Shown piece after piece: positions 41,779 to 53,721 of a DNA stretch of 64,000 bases. Each line of letters begins with the position of its first letter. Position 1 is the first letter of the stretch. Below the pieces are notes generated by a model. That model saw nothing but the letters and a program-made list of their open reading frames with translations. It was not told the origin of the DNA and did no database searches. Source of the stretch: Lophium mytilinum. Lineage: Eukaryota > Ascomycota > Dothideomycetes > Mytilinidiales > Mytilinidiaceae. A program made the position numbers and the translations under genes. The stretch spans positions 3,750,215 through 3,814,214 of the forward strand of contig MU004181.1 of the NCBI GenBank assembly GCA_010093605.1. Direction: 5' to 3'.

Positions 41779-43909
41779 TTACTTGTCGTGGTGGAACTTC
41801 TCCTTCAGCTTGCCGAAGAACGATAGCCGGTTCTTCTTCTTCTGCTTCTTGTCGCTGGCGACGCTCTCCGGGGTACCGACGGCAGAGGCCTCTCCGTTCT
41901 TCTTCGGCGTCTCTGGGGTGCTCTTAGCCGCAACCTTGCTGGACTCGACGCCAGTAGTGACAACTGGGGTGCTTTCCGCCGTCGTGGGTTGCTTGGACAT
42001 GGGCGAAATGTCGCGCGAATCGACTGCTTTGGGTTCTTCAACAGCGGCTTTCGGCGCTTCAACAACAGCGGCTTTCGGCGCTTCAACAACTGCGGCTTTC
42101 GGCGCTTCAACGACTGCGGCCGCACCAGGCGCGGTTGCACTCGTCTCGGCAGTCACCGTGGGAGCGGGTTCGCCGGCTTCGTTGGTGGGCTTGATCTCTT
42201 TCAGCAGCTCCTGCTCTACTTCCTTCTTCTCTTCGACGGCTACCGGATTAGCAGCGGCCTCTGGGGCAACTTCTGCCTCTTTCTGGCTTTCGGCGACAAC
42301 GGCAGGCACTTCGGGGGCAGCCTCACTGGCTGCGGCAGCTACGGCAGGAGCGGGTTCACCGGTTGCGTTGGTGGTCTTGATCTCACTCAACAGTTCCTGC
42401 TCTACTTCCTTCTTCTCTTCGACAGCTACTGGGTTAGCAGTGGCCTCCGGTCCAACGTCCGCTTTTATCTGGCTCTCGGTGACGACCTCAGGCACTTCGG
42501 AGGTGGTGGCAGTCGCGGCAGGCGAGCCGTTAAGGCCGAAGATACGAGCAGCAGTGTCCTTGGCCGAGTAGGTGGCTCCAGCGAAAGCAGCAGCTCCACC
42601 AGCCGCAACACCACCAGCAATGGCAGCAGCCTTCCCAATGCCAGAGGTGCTCTCGGCCGCGGGAGGCTCCTCGGGGACCTTGGCCTTCAATTCCTCTTCA
42701 ACCTCCCTCTTCTCGAGCACTGCTTCGGAGTTCGCGGATGCTTCAGGGCTGAAGTTTGCCTCTTGTTGACTCTCGGTAACGACCTCTGGGACACCCTTCG
42801 GCTCCAGAGGAACTGCGCCTGCAAGCGCGGCAGTTGAGCTAAGAGGAGCGGCCGATTGGATGGTATAGCCTGGGTCTGTCTCAGCCGCTGTGCCTGCTCC
42901 CATTGGCAGGCTAGACTCCGGAATCATTGTGCCGCCGATTGGCGGGATCCCAAACATACCTCCCTTGGTCTCGCGCTCAGCCTCGGGGGTAACGACAGGA
43001 CCTAGTTGCGGCGGGGCCGCGTCTGACGCTTCGTAGGACTTCTCGTCAGTCTTAGCGGTGCTTGAAATGGTGTTGGACGTCAGCGTGCTTGGATCTGGGA
43101 CCTTCTCGCCAGGAGCTAGGTGAATTGGGTTGCCAGCGCCGGCAGTCGCGGGTATCGGGTTGACGCCGAACGCCTTCTCCTCAGGCTCGTCATCTTTGAC
43201 AGTCGATTGTATAGTGTTGTTTGTGAGGGTGCTCGGGTCGGGCACCTTCTCGCCGGGTGCTAGGTGAACAGGGTTCCCAAGGCCTTCAGTAGCAGGTATG
43301 GGGTTCACGGAGAAAGCGTTGGGCTCCGTTGCTGGCGTCTCGGGGAACGCGCCAGGCAAATGCGAGGCCTCCTCCTTGGGAACAGCTCCAGCCATTGCAG
43401 CAGTGGATGCGGCGGGGGCGGCTGAAGAAAGGGTGTGGACAGGTGTTTCTTTGATGTCGTGTGGGAGGAGGATGTTGTTGTAGTTTGGTCCGTCGTATTC
43501 GCCGGGCGCAGTGTCGTTGGTCACCCAATTGCCGTCGACGACGAACTTGGAGCGCAGTGTCAGCGGGAGAGGGCAGGAGAGGACAGAAAGATGGTGTTGG
43601 AGGGGTGGGAAGGCAACCACGGGTCGACGACGGCAAGCAGGTTTATTTGCGGGGGTCGCGCCAGGAGAGTCAGCACCGGCGAACGATGAAAGCACCAACC
43701 TTGTATTCGACTTTCTGCTTCGGCAGCTCGACGGTCTTCTTGAAGATGCCGTCCTCTTTCTCCAGCTTGACGCTTTGCTTCCAATCATCGAAGGTGCCGG
43801 TGACGAACACTTCGTTAGCGTTGTGCTCCCTATAGCGGTTTTGTCAGCGCGGGTAGGCGTGGGCGGCGAGGGCACGCGATGCCTACCAAGTAAAGGTATA
43901 GCTGCCCAT
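41779..43909 (-). CDS. AMPK glycogen-binding-domain protein, CRP1/MDG1-like
   Basis: Predicted 639 residues from three exons (43909-43887, 43829-43700, 43545-41779), in phase. The first 85 residues form an AMPK1_CBM-type domain (MGSYTFTWEHNANEVFVTG, FDDWKQSVKLEK, KQKVEYKFVVDGNW), as in yeast Crp1 and Mdg1. The rest is low-complexity and acidic, made of repeated modules: two copies of NPIPAT-x-GNP-x-HLAPGEKVPDPSTLT, three copies of a V-x-ESQ...EKKEVEQEL unit, and tandem VEAPKAAV octapeptides. A lysine-rich tail follows. Yeast relatives bind cruciform DNA or modulate pheromone signalling; here only the glycogen-binding-like fold can be claimed. Start at 43909 because it begins the domain. Head to head with the PKA regulatory subunit at 1.9 kb distance. 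Confidence 0.8.
42041..42120. repeat. 24-bp coding minisatellite
   Basis: GCGGCTTTCGGCGCTTCAAC-type units start at 42044, 42068, 42092 and 42116, each 24 bases apart, and encode VEAPKAAV octapeptides on the minus strand. Near-identical units suggest recent expansion. Confidence 0.8.
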
Positions 43910-45783
43910 GGTTGCGACGTGCAGTGTAGGAGGCAGGGGATGGAGGTGATGGGGGTGAGTCGGTCAGAGACAGCTGGCTTCAGTCCTCTAGTGCGCGCGC
44001 GGTGGCTGGGGATGAAGGCTAACGGAGCTTGCTGTGGCGGCGCGGTGGAGCTAGCACGCGGGCAATGCGGACAGTGAGGATGTTTGTTCGGTGAGGATGG
44101 GCCTGCGATGACGGATATGGATGCAGGGTGATGCTGGGGCTGGGACAGTGGAGCTGGAGCTTTCGTGGGGCTTTTGTGCTGTCGAATTGAAGACGACGCC
44201 GGGCAGATCTCCGCTAGGGCGAAACCGGCCTGGCGCCCAACACCACGGGCTGGATATCGCCGTCGCGCCCTGGAGGTCCTTCGTCCATATCAATTCATGC
44301 GCTTGTGGGCGCCGAGCAGCAATTGGTCACTGGCGGGCACACAATGGCATGCGCAAACGTGATGCCATGCTGCTTCGCCCACGAGCTGCAAACGTGTTGA
44401 GGTTGCTGCGTCATGCCGTCCGCCTGACATGCCTCGTTTCCCTAGCCTCATTGCAATGCTTCTGCGTGGGTTCGTAGCACAACAGGACCGCCGAGGGCAC
44501 TCACTAACTAACCCCACCGCTCCGTACGATACACTGCGCCCGGCTGCTGCACGAGACTCGGCGTCGTCGCTTTTGACATCGGGCTAACTGGCTGGAGACA
44601 CGGCCGCCTTGCCGTCTTGACCGCCAGTTCGCGCTCCAGGACAAGCTCGCTGGGCCGCCAAACACTGCCCTTTCCGACGAGAAGGTTGCCAGAAACAGTC
44701 CAGTCACGTCTCTTCCCGAAACCTGTCTTCGGGCCTCCCAAGCCTGACGCAGGGGCAGCTGTCTCAGACCTCAACGCTCTCGGCACGCTTGTCTATGGCC
44801 GTGCTAGACAAGCAGTTCTCACTATCAGCTTGACTCGGCTGGCGTATGGTTCGCAGAGGCCTCGCATCGCTCAATCGGCCACCGCTCATCGGCCACCGCT
44901 CATCGCAGGACTGCTCGTCCGCGGTCGACATCGATCCCCTCTCGCAGCATGGACGGGTTTTCAAGGTCACGTTATGGCGGAGACAGCCCCGGGAGGCCAC
45001 TGCGAAGCAGGCGAGGCCACCGCGCCACAGATCAGCGGGCTTTGTCGCATTCTTGGAGGCAGGGAGAGCGGCTTTCTTTGTCTGCGTACGGCGGGCGAAA
45101 GACGCGGTTCTGCAGTTTGATACACCACGAACAAGCTCATCGCGCGGAGGCCAGGCGGCTGTCCGTGGGGCGGGCGCTAGGAACGGCGGCTCCAGCTCGG
45201 GGCGATGCAGCGGGGAGAGCTTCACGGCGAGACCATGGAGCTGCCGGGCTGCGGGCTGCGCTTCTTCAAGACAGCGCGCACCCGTCTCAGACACGGCTCG
45301 ACTGCGATAGCAGCACAGTTGCGACTGGCTGCGGGCGTGGTGGCATGTGTGCTCTACTTATACTGGCCGGTTTGCGGCGCTGTGCCTTGCTAACCTTGCT
45401 CTGTGACTCCTTCTCGACGCCTGCTTGCTTGCTTCTTCCTGCCTTCTAAATGTTCTAGAAAGAGCCCCGCAGCATCTCCTCGCGCCTCCACTCGTCACGT
45501 CCAGCTCGACCTCGACTCAATTGCTTGCCATCCCATCCCGTCCCTCGCCCAACCCACGCCCTATTATTTGCATTCTCTGGCACCTCAATCCCTCGCCCGC
45601 GGCCTCAATCGCCCTGCTCTGCCTGCGTGTCCATCGCTACTCGCTCTTCGTATTCGCCATTGCGTCCTCTGCCGGCCGTCACACGGCAGCAGCGTCATCC
45701 CTGCGCTTTTGGCCTCTCTCGCGAACCAACGTCAAAGGAGTGCGGGTCCACCACAACCCCTCCCCTCTCACCACCACACCTCC
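43910..45783. promoter_or_regulatory. Long divergent region and PKA regulatory subunit leader
   Basis: 1.87 kb between head-to-head start codons. From about 45400 the plus strand is C/T-rich up to the ATG, as in long fungal 5' leaders. GC-rich frames open on both strands at 44.5-45.3 kb have no domain and overlap each other, so they were not called. A 15-bp word (ATCGGCCACCGCTC) is repeated in tandem near 44875. Confidence 0.45.
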
Positions 45784-47160
45784 ATGTCGCTGCCACCCGA
45801 CTACTCCAATGAAATCTCCACCCTCAACCGCGAGATCCTGAAGCACAGCCCCCAAGACGTCCTGCAGTTCTGCGCAAACTTCTTCCACCGCCGCCTCGAG
45901 TCCCAGCGCGCCGAGTTCCTGCTGTCCCAGCACCATTCCACGCAAGGCGGTGGCATGGCCGAGAGCACATTCCCCGGCAGCAATCCCTTCGGCTCCTCGC
46001 CCAGCGGCGGCCTGTCTACCGCTGGCATGCACCGCCTCGAGGAAGAGGAGGAGAACGACACCGTCGCCTCGCCCACCGCCCAGTCTTTCCCGCGCTCCAC
46101 CGACGCCGCTCCCTCCAGCGGCGAGTCGTCCTTTGGCAACTTCGGCGGCTTCCAGTCGCAAGCCAACAGCCGCGCTGCTGCCTCCAAGTCGCAGCCGCCC
46201 TCGTCGCTCCCCATGGATCCCCAGAGCTTCCCTAACAACTACAACATGAACCGGCGGACGTCCGTGTCCGCCGAGTCGCTCAACCCCACCTCTTCCCTCA
46301 ACGACAACTGGACCCCTCCCTACCACCAAAAGACGGAAGACCAGCAGACACGCCTCAAACAGGCCGTATCAGGCAACTTCCTCTTCTCCCACCTCGACGA
46401 CGAGCAATCCGCACAGGTGCTAGGCGCCCTACAAGAGAAGCCGATACCCACAAAGGGGATAAAGGTCATCCAGCAGGGTGACGTCGGCGACTACTTCTAC
46501 GTCGTCGAGGACGGACATTTTGACATATATGTCAACAAAAGCGGCAAGCTAGAGGCAGGCCCCGATGGCCTAGGCAACAAAGTCGGCAGTGTAGGACCGG
46601 GCGGGTCGTTTGGTGAGCTGGCTTTGATGTACAACGCTCCCCGCGCGGCCACCGTCGCGTCTACCGAGTCTTCGACTCTATGGGCCCTAGACCGAGTAAC
46701 CTTCCGCCGCATCCTCATGGACAGCGCATTCCAGCGACGTCGGATGTACGAAGGCTTCCTCGAAGAAGTCCCGCTACTTTCGTCGCTAACGCCATACGAG
46801 CGGTCCAAAATCGCCGACGCGCTCGAAACACGCAAGTTCCCTGCCGGCACGACCATCATCCAAGAAGGCGATGTGGGCGAGTCTTTCTTTATCCTCGAGA
46901 GCGGTTCCGCCGAAGTCTATAAACGCGGCATTGACAAGGCCGTCAACAGCTACAAGAAAGGCGACTACTTTGGCGAGCTTGCCCTCCTCAACGACGCACC
47001 CCGCGCCGCCTCCGTCGTCAGCAACACCGAAGTCAAGGTGGCGACGCTCGGCAAAGACGGTTTCCAGCGCCTGCTAGGCCCCGTCGAGGGCATCATGCGG
47101 CGGAACGACCCCAGTAAGCTGGGGACAGAGGGTGTGGACCCGTTAGCTAAAGGGAAATAG
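45784..47160 (+). CDS. pkaR: cAMP-dependent protein kinase regulatory subunit
   Basis: Intronless, 458 residues. The N-terminus (YSNEISTLNREILKHSPQDVLQFCANFFHRRLESQR) is an RII-type dimerisation/docking domain. A Ser/Pro/Asn-rich linker leads to the inhibitor sequence RRTSV at residues 157-161; the serine makes it a phosphorylatable, substrate-type site as in BCY1. Two cyclic-nucleotide-binding domains follow, each with its phosphate-binding cassette: FGELALMYNAPRAATV and FGELALLNDAPRAASV, with the conserved Glu and Arg. The product holds PKA catalytic subunits inactive until cAMP binds. The ATG at 45784 is preferred: the frame is open further upstream but that part is C/T-rich leader and not conserved in character. 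Confidence 0.95.
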   Translation: MSLPPDYSNEISTLNREILKHSPQDVLQFCANFFHRRLESQRAEFLLSQHHSTQGGGMAESTFPGSNPFGSSPSGGLSTAGMHRLEEEEENDTVASPTAQSFPRSTDAAPSSGESSFGNFGGFQSQANSRAAASKSQPPSSLPMDPQSFPNNYNMNRRTSVSAESLNPTSSLNDNWTPPYHQKTEDQQTRLKQAVSGNFLFSHLDDEQSAQVLGALQEKPIPTKGIKVIQQGDVGDYFYVVEDGHFDIYVNKSGKLEAGPDGLGNKVGSVGPGGSFGELALMYNAPRAATVASTESSTLWALDRVTFRRILMDSAFQRRRMYEGFLEEVPLLSSLTPYERSKIADALETRKFPAGTTIIQEGDVGESFFILESGSAEVYKRGIDKAVNSYKKGDYFGELALLNDAPRAASVVSNTEVKVATLGKDGFQRLLGPVEGIMRRNDPSKLGTEGVDPLAKGK

Positions 47161-48190
47161 TGAGCGCTGGCACATCTTCTTCTGCCACGCCAGTTTTCGA
47201 GGGTATGCCGCGCCTAGATTCTTTGCATGGCCAGATGGTAAAAGGCGGGTGGATGATGGATGGTCTTATTATTTGAAGCAAGAAAGGATGTCAGACGCGC
47301 TAAGGAAATAGGCTGAGTCGTTCCGTCACACGGCTCGATTCTCAGCTCTCATAAACGTACGCGGAATTCACGAATGGATTACTCTGGGATGGACGCGTGA
47401 ATGAATGGATTGGATGGGCGGTTTTTCAAATTCAAGTTCTTGTTATTTCCCCACCCCCCGCTGCGCTCCTCTCTCCTCGTCCGTTGTGATATGGGAAATT
47501 CACAGACTGGCTAGGCTAAATGTGGTTTTTTCTTACTCTCACTACACTACTACTACTACTACAGCACCGGGCGCTTGTTACGTTTTTACGTTTTCTATAT
47601 GTTGTGATTGTATGCGTACCATTCCGCACTGTCACTAAGGGTTGTCGGCCGCTGTCTGGGGCTAGAGCTAGGCAGGGGGCGGGCCCCGTTGGGAAGGGTT
47701 GGGAAACAGTTGGGTTGCTGTGGGCTTTTGTGTATCGTATCGAATGAGTCGGGTTTTGTTAGATTGCGATAATGGCAGCACTGTTCTTCGAGTCTTCGTT
47801 GTGGGGGTGGTTTATGACGTAAGACGAAGGTGGCTGTCACGTGATGAGCATTAGCTCAAGCTTCGCGAGGCCTGAAGATCAAATTACAAGCACAGAAAAA
47901 GGGCAGGGCACTAAGCAAAACTAGAAACTGCTCAGAAAAGTAATGTTTCGATCGTTGAGCATCTCACTAACATCCCGCTCGTTCATAAGCAAGTCCGAGT
48001 TAAGCAAGTAGTATTTTCTATTGATCCAGTAGCATTGAATCAGTTTTCCGGATAATGAGGCATCCCACTCCATTGCAGCGGTGATGATTAGAGGCTTCGT
48101 TTCCGAAACATAACAGCCTACAGCGTCTTCGACATCTGTTTGCATCCACGAAGGCTGTGGTATTTAGACCATTCGTTCATTTCCAAACGC
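47161..48190. other. Convergent 3' flanks
   Basis: About 1 kb between the PKA regulatory subunit and the MYND gene ends. Contains a short (ACT) repeat near 47548 and a TCACGTGAT palindrome near 47838. No gene seen. Confidence 0.45.
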
Positions 48191-49559
48191 TCAAGCGCCT
48201 ATGACGCCGGACCAGGCGTCGAGGCTCTCGAAGAACTCCCCCATATCCTTGCCCGCATCACGCCATTCATACATCTCCTTCTTGAAGGCTTCCACATTCT
48301 CCGCAGTGATGAAGTCCACAACACTCTGCTTGGTAATACCAACAAGAGGCTGGCGGTATGAGACCACGAAGTCCTCGGTCTCCGTCGCTTGCTGAACCAT
48401 AGGTATCAGCTTGTACTGGCAGAACCGAGACAGCACCTCCGCTTGTTCGAGGGTAAGATCTTCCCCGTCTTCTCGCACGAGTAGAACGTCTCCGATGCCG
48501 TGCTGCCAGTGTCTAGGCGCAAAGCCCCAGCGAGGACGCTTCGGATTCGTATCAATCATGAGGAATAAGGCGGCTTGGTTGGCGAGACTGTTGCCATGGC
48601 CACGGGCTTCTGAACTCTGTGGGATCTTCCAGGCGCGGAAAGGCATGTTGACAAGCTTAGAGATTGGCGATACCTCGCCATCTAGCGTGGCAGCATGGTT
48701 GGTGCTTACTTGGACGGCGACGAAAGGCTTCTTTCCGCGAAGGTCTTGCTCGCTCTTGCATGTGATCTTGACGCCTCTCATGGTGTTCGCAGTCTTCTCC
48801 GGCTCCTTGCCACACTCTTCAATACCTGTTGCGTTGTATTTGCCATAATTCACGAAGTAGTCGAGAATGTTCCGGTAGTCGGCGAGAGTCATGTCTGTAC
48901 TGTAGATTGCATCCGAGCCTCGACCGACTTTTCGCATGACCATAATCGGACCACGCCATTGAACAGCAGGAAATCCCAAGGGAGCGGTAGCACGATAGAG
49001 GCTGCGCGTAGGTTTGGATTCGCTCAAGTAATCATCTAGGTTATAGACGATGATATCATCCTCCAGCACTTGATTGAGACGATGATTGAAATGCACAACG
49101 CTGACGGAGGGCGCTAGATCTTCCATGTATGGAGATAGGTCGGCAGTCTCCACACCTTCGTCGGGATAGTCGGTGCAATGCACCCATATCAGTGATGGGC
49201 GCTCGTTCTCCTCCGTGAAGAGGATGGCTCGCTTATGCTGTGCAGTCGGACGCGACTCATTCGAATACGCCTTGCAAAGAAACTTGTGTGTTGGCCAGTC
49301 TTCTTTCTGACACTTCTTAGAGCAATAACTGCAACTACGACAAGTGGCGCAGAGTCGGGCGGGTTTCTTGCGGCATATGATGCAGCTCTGAAGTTCGGCG
49401 GGAAGCTTGCCGGATGGGCTGGTGGAAGGCACTGGTGCCGGGGAAGGAGACTTGTTCCTAAACGACTGTTAGAGTGGTCTGAGACAGCAAATAGAAGTAC
49501 GTGTAGACGGAGTACACTCACAGAGTAGCGCCGTCGCTGGTATCGTGTGGTTGCGCCAT
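48191..49559 (-). CDS. MYND zinc-finger protein
   Basis: Predicted 434 residues from two exons (49559-49522, 49457-48191), in phase. The MYND finger is at residues 38-74: CIIC, CATC, CSYCSKKCQ, then H70 and C74, all zinc ligands present. The rest, about 350 residues, has no SET domain and no motif I can name (VQWRGPIMVMRKVGRGSD, RHWQHGIGDVLLVRED). MYND fingers bind proline-rich peptides; many fungal proteins of this shape exist without known function. Likely cytosolic or nuclear. Confidence 0.85.
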
Positions 49560-50908
49560 TTTCAGTTACAGTGTCGTGAGACAGTCACTCTTGCTGCACC
49601 TTGAAGGAGTGTCGTCGAGACAAGGCTGTCGTGCTGGGTAGAGGATTTCGTCACCACGGAACCTTGTAAGCTGTTAGTTAGCATTGCTGAAACTCCCGAA
49701 AAGATCGAGCCCATTTCACTTACGTCGCGGCAGCCTGTGCCCAATGACCCGCCGGCGTCTGTCGAGGGAAGCGACAGGGCCTCTCGAATTGATGAAGTGC
49801 TTCGAGAAGGGTGAGCTAGTCGAAGTGTCTCGGGTCGAGAAATCGGTTCGCGACGGTGGAAGACATATGTGTGTGGCGGACAAGGCCAGTGACGGTAGAA
49901 GGCTTGCAAGTCCACCGCTGTCACCCGTGGACACGGTGAATAGAATGGGAGCAAATAGTAAGCAACCGATGGAGTACAGGCTGAATTCGGTAGTTGAGAT
50001 GGATCATGATTGAGGTGAATGAAAACGCAGTATGCACCCTAGTAAAATAACAAGATGAGATTCTCCCCGCTGGTAACAGCGTAGGTAGGTGCAAGTCATA
50101 TAAGGCGTGTGACCTCTGAATACTACATGCTAATGTCGGTATTGATTCCGCGGTGAACCCTGACTCGGAGTAAACTCTAGAGTCCTCATCTCCACGTTTG
50201 GGTTGATTATCGAAAAGGAAAACTCTAGCAGCAGACCGAAAGATGGATTTCGAAATGGACGGCACCAATCTTTTGGCTTGTCGAGCAACGGCCCGTATTT
50301 ATACGCGCGGTACAAAATCTGTACCAAAGACAGAAATTCTAACGAAAAATGAGACGAGCATATTGGTAGGCGGCTCCGCTCATATGGTGATAGTTTACTC
50401 CGGGAAACGAAGTGAGAAGTGAGATGCTGATTCTACAACTTCTATACCGTACTACCTCTCAAGGTTCTTCACGTAGCGTACCTGAGCGTTTCTCTTTGTC
50501 ACGGAGATACAAATCATGATGCAAAGTTACGTTGCAAAGGCTGAAGGGGTAATCAGACGGAACCTTGGAAGACGTGTCGTTGGACCCTGTGATCGACAAA
50601 AGTTACGCACGTGGCTGAGTGAAGCTCGAGCTCCGCAACAGACGTCGGTCCTTGAACCTGGAAAGTCACTGGGCACCGCAATACAAACATCTGCCTGCTT
50701 GAGGTACTTCGTCTGCCTGCTACATTCACAGTGCCAACCTACGCCGAGTTCTATCGTTTTCTACTAGGCACCGAGTCCACACGCGATTCCTTCGTTATTA
50801 TAACTACGCATTAAAGCCCAACACAACCTCTACCCTCTAAGCTTCTACCGCTATACAGCTGGTAAACACCATCGATCACCATCATCGCGCTCAGGCGCTC
50901 CCCTCACG
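49560..50908. promoter_or_regulatory. Divergent intergenic region, MYND / VAM7-like
   Basis: 1.35 kb between head-to-head starts. Short frames show no domain. CTCTACCCTCTAAGC-like pyrimidine tracts before 50909 fit a transcription start for the SNARE gene. No repeat recognised. Confidence 0.4.
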
Positions 50909-52092
50909 ATGCCTCTCGATATCTCCATCCCCACCACGTCCACCTCTGAAGGGCCCAAACCTTTCACTAAATACGCCATCCGCATCGCTGCGCCCCTCCG
51001 AACCACGATCCTCCACAAGCGGTACTCCGACTTCGCCGCCCTCCACTCCCTCCTCACCTCCCAAGTCGGCACTGCGCCCCCAGCACCGCTACCAGGAAAA
51101 TCATGGCTGGGCGGTCTGGGCAGACTAGGACTCGGGAGCACGAATGGTAGTCCTGAGATGATCGAGGAGCGACGGAAAGGACTAGAAGCGTATTTGCGGG
51201 CTATAGAGAGCTCAGAAGATGGCCGGTGGCGTGTGAGCGATGCGTGGCGCAAGTTCATGGAGCTGGGTGCTGCGTCGGCGGGGCGAAACGGGAGCGTGAG
51301 CACGAACGCGTCCGGGCTGGGGAAGGATGCGATCAAAGATGGGAGTGATTGGTTAGATGCACACGCGGAACTAAAGAATAGGCTGCAGGAGGCTAGGCTG
51401 TGGCTCACGAAGAGAGAGCAGGCGAATACGGCTAACGCACAGCATGAGGCTGGAGCGAACGCAAAGAGGAGCCTTGTTAGGGCTGGCACGTTGATACAAG
51501 CACTTGAGCAAGCACTAGAAAGGTTGAGTGGGAAAGGCGGGAGTGAGTGGGGTGGCGAGAGACTAGGGGATGGGGAGGTTAGGAGACGGCGGGATCTGAT
51601 TGGGACGGCGAGGAAAGAGAAGGATGGACTGGAGGGTGTGCTGAACGCTATGGCTGTGAAGTCTGTCGCTTCGAGTACACAAGGGTCAACATCTTCAGCC
51701 AGCGCGACATCAGAGCAAAAGAGCAGCCTGTTTAAGGGTGCAGCAGGTGGTGGAAGGAGGGTACTAGGTGCACCGGCGAAGGAAACCGAGAGGACGCGAG
51801 AGCTTGACAACGAAGGGGTTCTACAGCTTCAAAAACAAATCATGGAAGAACAGGAGGAGGATGTCAAAGATTTATCGCAGGTCGTAAGGAGGATGCGAGA
51901 GATGGGGGTGCAAATCAACGAAGAGGTTGTGCTGCAGAACCAGATGCTTGGATTGTTTGAGGAGGACGTCGATAGGTTCGTCATGTGCCACCAGCTAACA
52001 CTCTCAGACTCAATTTCAAGGGTGCTAACTACACATACAGAGTGGATGGCAAAATCAGGATTGCAAGACAGCGTGCAGACAAAATCAAGTAG
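50909..52092 (+). CDS. VAM7: VAM7-like SNARE with PX domain
   Basis: Predicted 372 residues from two exons (50909-51975, 52041-52092), in phase. Residues 1-115 form a PX domain (FTKYAIRIAAPL, HKRYSDFAALHSLL, PLPGKSW, RRKGLEAYLRAI) that binds PI3P. The middle is a charged helical linker. A SNARE motif near residues 305-368 (LQLQKQIMEEQEEDVKDLSQVVRRMREMG and the continuation VLQNQMLGLFEEDVDRVDGKIRIARQR) has the glutamine expected at the ionic layer. Without the 65-nt intron the last heptads would be lost. There is no transmembrane anchor, as in yeast Vam7, which works in vacuole fusion with the HOPS complex. Confidence 0.88.
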
Positions 52093-52257
52093 GTTTCTCG
52101 ACGGGGAACCTCTGACGGTATCGATAGCGACTCATATACCCGGCGCTTGCCTCCTGTTTTACGTAGAGCTGAATGCAACATCCATTTCTAGTCTGATTTC
52201 CCGGCCAGTTTCCTGTGCTCTGTCTTTCGTCTCAAAACCGGCTCTGAGGGCTGTCGC

Positions 52258-53069
52258 TCACCATTCGATCACAGAATCCGCCTCTTCCATCTCTTCTTCG
52301 TCCACGCTTGGAACCTCATAAGCCACCCCAAAATCCCTCAAGCGCCTTACATTTCCACGCCGAATATCCTCTCGAATCTCCCTCATCACCAAATCGAAAA
52401 ATCGGCGCGGCGGAAATGCGTCCATCTCCCCTTCCAAATCCTCCTCCTCCATGATTCTCACCTCCTCTTCATCCTCCATGTCCTCATCTCTACGCTCTCA
52501 TCGTTACCCCCGCTCGTCATAACATGCAGCAAAGGACAAACTCACCTGTCCTCATCTTCGCCCTCCCCAGGCTCACCGGTCTCTCCGCCCTCCAAATCAT
52601 CCCGTGCCTCCGCCCTCTCCAACACCTCCGCCACCTCCTCCAAGCACTCCGCAACCTCCTTCTCATCCCCCCGCTGCTCATGGTAGATCCCATCCTCATC
52701 GGCCTTCCAGGTTCTGATATACCTTTCTCGCGCTTCAAATCCGTCTCCCTCCTCCGCCTCTCTAACCGCCGCCAGGAACTGGTTCTCGATCCGCCGCAGC
52801 GGGCGCGCCGGGATGACATACACGAGGAGTGCCGCACGTGTGAACCGGGTGACAAACGCATCGGGGTGGAAGCTTGATCTGGGGTCTAGGGCCAGGAAGA
52901 AGAGGAACCGTAGGGCGTCGAGGGGTAGGGTGGGGTCGGCACGGTTGTGGGCCATGCGAATGACGTCGCGGATCCGCGGTTTGGTGTAGTAGAGGTTTTC
53001 GGAGATGTCGGGGGGTGTGCTGAGGGGTGCGAGCAGGTCCCGAGAGCTGATTGAGGCGCCGCCAATCAT
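52258..53069 (-). CDS. Acidic unknown protein, 251 residues
   Basis: Two exons (53069-52546 and 52489-52258), in phase. The N-terminal 100 residues (ISENLYYTKPRIRDVIRMAHNRADPTLPLDALRFLFFLALDPRSSF and RAALLVYVIPARPLRRIENQ) look folded and conserved in style; the rest is Glu/Asp-rich with a short helical end. No domain named. It converges with the VAM7-like gene; the stop codons are 166 bases apart. Confidence 0.65.
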
Positions 53070-53454
53070 GGTGGGCTGTTGGGTCGTTGTGGTTTGTGGA
53101 TTGGAATTGAGTAGGCTTTGGATGAGGATTGCGATGGGTTATGAGAAGTTGAGAGGAGATGGAGGGTTGAAGGATGAGGCTGTTTTATATGCACTACAGA
53201 CTGAATGTGAGGGTGAAGGTTGTATTATATCAAGCGAAGTGCGGTTTCACCGTATTTTAAGGGGGATTTGATACGGCTCGTGAAAGGTGAAGGCTAGCAA
53301 TGATTGTTTGACGGCGTCGGCAACCTGGCAGAAGCCCTCCTTGGGCGATTAAGAAGCGTCAAGAGCTATACACTGTGAATGGGATTTGAATCCCTAACTT
53401 CGTGCAGTCTAAGTCTGAAATAACTTGGGGAGATCAAAGACTTACAATAATAGA
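53070..53454. other. Intergenic, no feature supported
   Basis: Promoter side of the acidic unknown gene. A GGGATTTGAATCCC palindrome near 53380 resembles a tRNA T-arm but no cloverleaf forms. Confidence 0.4.
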
Positions 53455-53657
53455 CCATATGTCTGGGCACACGGAACTGTCACTGCTTCGCTCCAATGCT
53501 GCTCGCTCGACACCACTGTATGGGGTAGCCTGGCTGCTGACCAGCCAAGTATCCAAAAGGCAGTCCAATCTACACTGCTTGAAACTCGACATTGCCTTGG
53601 ATGTTCGAGATCCTGTGAGTACACCCCACACAGTTGCGAACCAGTTCAACGTCTGAA
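53455..53657. mobile_element. Foldback MITE, copy 3
   Basis: About 203 bp matching the family in CTGGGCACACGG, CGACACCACTG, GGGGTAGCCTGGCTGCTGA and AAAGGCAGTCCAATCTACAC. The left terminal repeat is recognisable and the right one is eroded. Ends about 65 bases from the 3' end of the tautomerase-like gene. Confidence 0.75.
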
Positions 53658-53721
53658 TTTAAGCAATACCTAATAAGACAGCACTATCCAATTGCTCATT
53701 TGGCATTTTTCTCAGATGCCC

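Noticed and set aside
44508-45310. Several long overlapping frames on both strands
   Set aside because: The region is GC-rich, which opens frames by chance. They overlap each other in all frames and have biased Arg/Ala/Ser composition without domains.
49684-50013. 109-codon frame in the MYND upstream region
   Set aside because: No domain and no coding-like composition; it overlaps the expected promoter and frames on the opposite strand.
53365-53410. tRNA-like T-arm (GGGATTTGAATCCC)
   Set aside because: The palindrome looks like a T-stem/loop, but the loop-adjacent pairs fail in either orientation and no D-arm, anticodon arm or acceptor stem can be built around it.
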